Below, one piece after another: positions 61,945-64,000 of a stretch of 64,000 bases of DNA (within the stretch, counting starts at the first letter, position 1; each line of letters opens with the position of its first letter). The notes below the pieces were generated by a model. The model was not told where the DNA came from. It did not search any database and saw only the letters and a list, made by a program, of their open reading frames with translations. The translations under genes were made by a program, and so were the position numbers. This DNA comes from Roseiarcus sp963784805 (lineage in GTDB: Bacteria > Pseudomonadota > Alphaproteobacteria > Rhizobiales > Beijerinckiaceae): contig CAWASR010000030.1 in the NCBI GenBank assembly GCA_963784805.1, positions 16,110-80,109 of the forward strand, given 5' to 3'.

Positions 61945-62123
61945 TGCATGTGTCCGCGCCAGTTCCAGCGCGATACGGTGATTGGGGCGAAGAGCCATGC
62001 GGACGAATTATCAGGGCCAGCGGAGCCATCCATTCCGCGCCAACAGGCCGTAGACATGACCGCGCCCGAGACGTTCGCAAAGCCTCGACGAAACCCTTGA
62101 CAAGGGGCGCCGTCCAGACATGA
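61945..62123 (+). ncRNA. candidate bridge/seekRNA module of element 1, copy 2, with right end
   Basis: Tandem copy at a 178-base offset from copy 1. It is identical to 62113 except for the hairpin loop (GTTCC at 61962-61966 in place of ATATG at 61784-61788) and one C-to-T change. It carries the same guide-like strings at 61974-61982 and 62052-62060. Only this copy ends in the proper inverted repeat that pairs with the left end. Confidence 0.7.
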
Positions 62124-62330
62124 CACCATCGACGCGATCGGCTCGACGCTCTTGCGCCCGCAAGGCATCAGCAAACCGGTGCAATAATCCATCAAAGGGC
62201 CCGCTCGGTCCGCGTGCCCGAGCACGCTCGCCAGACTGTCCACGTAAGCCGCAAACCGCGCTTCGCTCTCCCGCCTCGCGCCGCCCACCTTCGCCGCCTC
62301 CGCCAACAAAACGAAGCGGCAGAATATCAA
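62124..62330 (-). pseudogene. IS701-like DDE transposase, 5' fragment
   Basis: Minus-strand reading gives GGARRESEARFAAYVDSLASVLGHADRAGPLMDYCTGLLMPCGRKSVEPIASMVS, the N-terminus of an IS701/IS4-type transposase, which then runs into element 1. The rest of the transposase is not on the far side of element 1, so the relic was truncated before or with that insertion. Confidence 0.7.
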
Positions 62331-62623
62331 AGCCTCACACTCGACGAATTTGCAAAATAGGGTTGTGACTCAGTAGAAGTAAGCAGTCGGCATGGTTTGG
62401 GGCTGGCGCCACGCCCGATCGGATTCGAAACCGGAATCGGTTCCGAGCGGGCGCCCATGCCGGGACGTCTTAAGCAAAGCCCAGTCCGGCTCCCGGTCCC
62501 CGTCTTCTAAGGGACGATCCGGGGGCGAAGCGCAGCTCACGGGTCTCGCGAGGGCAAGCGGTCGACAAATCGGCGGCGAATGGCGTCGCAAGCGATTGAA
62601 AAGACGCAATCCGCGGCTGAAAA
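62331..62623. other. noncoding stretch between IS relic and element 2
   Basis: About 290 bases. The first part (to about 62400) is probably the terminal noncoding end of the IS701-like relic. The remainder is GC-rich with no supported gene. It ends with the target flank of element 2. Confidence 0.4.
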
Positions 62624-62703
62624 TGATGGTGTGGACGGCCCCGCCCAAACGGCATCAAAGTGCCAAAGTGGTCGATGAGGGCCACGAAACGGGGAGACCG
62701 TCC

Positions 62704-63729
62704 ATGGAGAAGTTTATCAGAATCGGCGTCGATCTGGGCAAGGGCTATTTCCAGATTCACGGTCTGCGGAGCGCGGGCGGACCGGCGCTGAACCGCAAAT
62801 TAAGCCGGTCGAAAATGCCGGCGTTTTTCGCCGGGATCGCGCCTTTCCGGATCGGCATGGAGGCCTGCGGTTCGGCGCATTACTGGGCGCGCGAGCTGAG
62901 AGCGATGGGGCACGATGTGCTGCTGATGCCTCCGGGCTACATCAAACCTTATGTCAAGCGGGGCAAGAACGACGCGGTCGACGCGGCGGCGGTGTGCGAG
63001 GCGATGTCGCGCCCCGACATGCGGTTCGTTCCGATCAAAAGCGCCGATCAGCAGGCTATGCTGATGCTGCACAAGACCCGTGAATTGCTGGTCAAGCAGC
63101 GCACGATGAGCGTCAATGCGCTTCGCGGCCACCTGGCCGAGTTCGGCCTCGTCGTCGCCAAGGGCATCGGCCGGATCGACGAGTTGAGCGAGTTGGCGCA
63201 GAACGACGCGTCTTTGCCGCAGGAGGCCAAAGAGGCGGCGAAGCTGCTCACTCTCCACATCGAAGCGCTCACACGATCAATCGACGTCATGGAGCGTAAA
63301 ATCGCCAAGGCCAGCGCCAGCAGCAAGACCAGCCGTCTGCTTGACCGCGTACCCGGCGTCGGCCCGCTGACCGCCTCGGCGATCGCAGCGAGCGTCCCCG
63401 ATCCGAGCGTGTTCAAGTCGGGACGCGACTTCGCGGCTTGGCTCGGGCTGACGCCAAGGCAGAACTCGAGCGGCGGCAAAGCCAAGCTCGGCGCTATCAC
63501 CAAACAGGGCAATCGGTATATCCGCAAGTTGCTCGTCGTGGGCTCGACGGCGGTGCTGCGCTTCGCTGGCAAACGCAGCGGTCCCCTCGCCGACTCGATC
63601 GCCGCGTTGCGGGCCAGAAAGCCGGAGCGCCTCGTCGCGGTGGCGCTCGCCAACAAGCTGGCGAGAATCTGCTGGGCGATCATGACCACCGGCGAGCTCT
63701 TCCGCCAGGAGATCTTCGCCAGAGCGTAG
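62704..63729 (+). CDS. IS110-family transposase (DEDD), intact
   Basis: 341 aa from ATG 62704. The RuvC-like N-terminal domain contains IRIGVDLGKGYFQIHGL (Asp), IGMEACGSAHYWARELRAMG (Glu) and KRGKNDAVDAAAVCEAM (Asp pair). After a coiled-coil linker the C-terminal Tnp domain has LLDRVPGVGPLTASAIAASV and DFAAWLGLTPRQNSSGGKAKLGAITKQGNRYIRKLL. Its Ser in NSSGG is the nucleophile region of this family. It is full length without frameshift, so the element may be active. Confidence 0.93.
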   Translation: MEKFIRIGVDLGKGYFQIHGLRSAGGPALNRKLSRSKMPAFFAGIAPFRIGMEACGSAHYWARELRAMGHDVLLMPPGYIKPYVKRGKNDAVDAAAVCEAMSRPDMRFVPIKSADQQAMLMLHKTRELLVKQRTMSVNALRGHLAEFGLVVAKGIGRIDELSELAQNDASLPQEAKEAAKLLTLHIEALTRSIDVMERKIAKASASSKTSRLLDRVPGVGPLTASAIAASVPDPSVFKSGRDFAAWLGLTPRQNSSGGKAKLGAITKQGNRYIRKLLVVGSTAVLRFAGKRSGPLADSIAALRARKPERLVAVALANKLARICWAIMTTGELFRQEIFARA

Positions 63730-63784
63730 ACCGTCAGGCACTCGGGAGATTTCTCTTTTCAGGAGTTGGGCGAGCGCGAAGAGA

Positions 63785-63992
63785 CGTGATGAACGACATG
63801 GTCACCACCGAAGCCGAGGACACCCCGCGAGGCGCCACGAGCCAATACGAGCTCGCCAAAATGATTAGGGACCGAGGCCGTCGGACTTCATCAGGGCCAG
63901 CGGCCAATGGCCGCGCCTAAAGGCCGGACATATGACCGCAGCCGACCAAACCGTTCAAAACGTCAAAAAACCGCTTGCCAACAGGGGCCGTC
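63785..63992 (+). ncRNA. candidate bridge/seekRNA of element 2
   Basis: Structured noncoding region after the transposase, homologous to that of element 1 (shared TTCATCAGGGCCAGCGG). The hairpin CGAGC-CAATACGA-GCTCG (63838-63855) has a different stem but nearly the same loop as element 1 copy 1. AAAATGAT (63858-63865) equals this element's own left flank (62620-62627). ACATATG (63928-63934) equals its own right end (63994-64000). Confidence 0.7.
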
Positions 63993-64000
63993 CACATATG

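Larger units (their letters stand above)
60510..62123 (+). mobile_element. IS1111-type (IS110 family) element 1
   Basis: It has a transposase gene with long noncoding 3' DNA and no target duplication. Subterminal inverted repeats TGGACGGCGCC (60518-60528) and GGCGCCGTCCA (62106-62116) are perfect over 11 bp. Subterminal repeats mark the IS1111 subgroup. The TGA trinucleotide occurs at both junctions (60510-60512 and 62121-62123) and is the likely recombination core. The empty target would read TTACGG-TGA-CACCATC. Confidence 0.85.
62624..64000 (+). mobile_element. IS1111-type (IS110 family) element 2, reaching the window edge
   Basis: Perfect 13-bp subterminal inverted repeats TGTGGACGGCCCC (62630-62642) and GGGGCCGTCCACA (63984-63996). 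The left junction core TGA is at 62624-62626. The right end should lie within a few bases of 64000. It is related to element 1 but clearly diverged in both protein and RNA region, so it is a distinct IS and not a recent copy. Confidence 0.85.

Overview
The window looks like a GC-rich chromosome segment of a methylotrophic alphaproteobacterium, most likely Hyphomicrobiales (Methylocystaceae/Beijerinckiaceae type). The evidence is a lanthanide-type methanol dehydrogenase island (xoxF, xoxG, xoxJ), an almost complete tetrahydromethanopterin (H4MPT)-linked formaldehyde oxidation pathway (fae, mtdB, mch, fhcBADC) and many genes for making H4MPT and methylofuran. No rRNA, tRNA or CRISPR was found.

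Layout. 1-5.6 kb: a sugar epimerase running off the left edge, purD, a long ADP-ribosylglycohydrolase-family protein and a pterin carbinolamine dehydratase. 6.5-11.6 kb: a tightly coupled minus-strand cofactor operon (amino-acid-kinase MfnE-like, AfpA/DmrB-like flavoprotein, DHPS-like protein, DUF447, HisA-like) with a divergent MfnF-like gene. 12.5 kb: a 282-bp MITE. 12.9-19.7 kb: the XoxF island with its usual accessory proteins (SoxYZ-like carrier, zinc metallohydrolase, CXXCW rhodanese-like protein). 19.9-21.8 kb: mtdB and beta-RFAP synthase. 22-28.6 kb: small conserved unknowns, a pentapeptide-repeat protein and fhcBADC. 29-35 kb: ATP-grasp protein, mch, RimK-like ligase, CitG-like protein, fae and a LivK-type binding protein. 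35-41 kb: a divergent two-component pair and a TetR-controlled EmrAB-type pump. 41-50 kb: housekeeping genes (dapB, pyrF, dnaJ, dnaK, mscL). 50-54.7 kb: copper resistance (P-type ATPase, multicopper oxidase, CueR-like regulator). 54.8-60.3 kb: aminotransferase, CoA-ester lyase, class I fumarase, a group II intron relic and an alpha/beta hydrolase. 60.5-64 kb: two IS1111-type elements and an IS701-like relic.

How it fits together. XoxF/XoxG oxidise methanol to formaldehyde in the periplasm. Fae condenses formaldehyde with H4MPT, MtdB and Mch carry it to formyl-H4MPT, and FhcABCD releases formate. The surrounding biosynthetic genes make the two C1 carriers.

The most notable signal is in the two IS1111-type elements. 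The noncoding region 3' of each transposase repeats the element's own left target flank and its own right end, as expected of a bridge/seekRNA. The first element carries this RNA module as a 178-bp tandem duplication whose copies differ almost only in a 5-nt hairpin loop.

Four genes (DUF447, xoxJ, fhcD and one transposase) carry apparent one-frame shifts at short repeats. Sequencing or assembly error is the simplest explanation.
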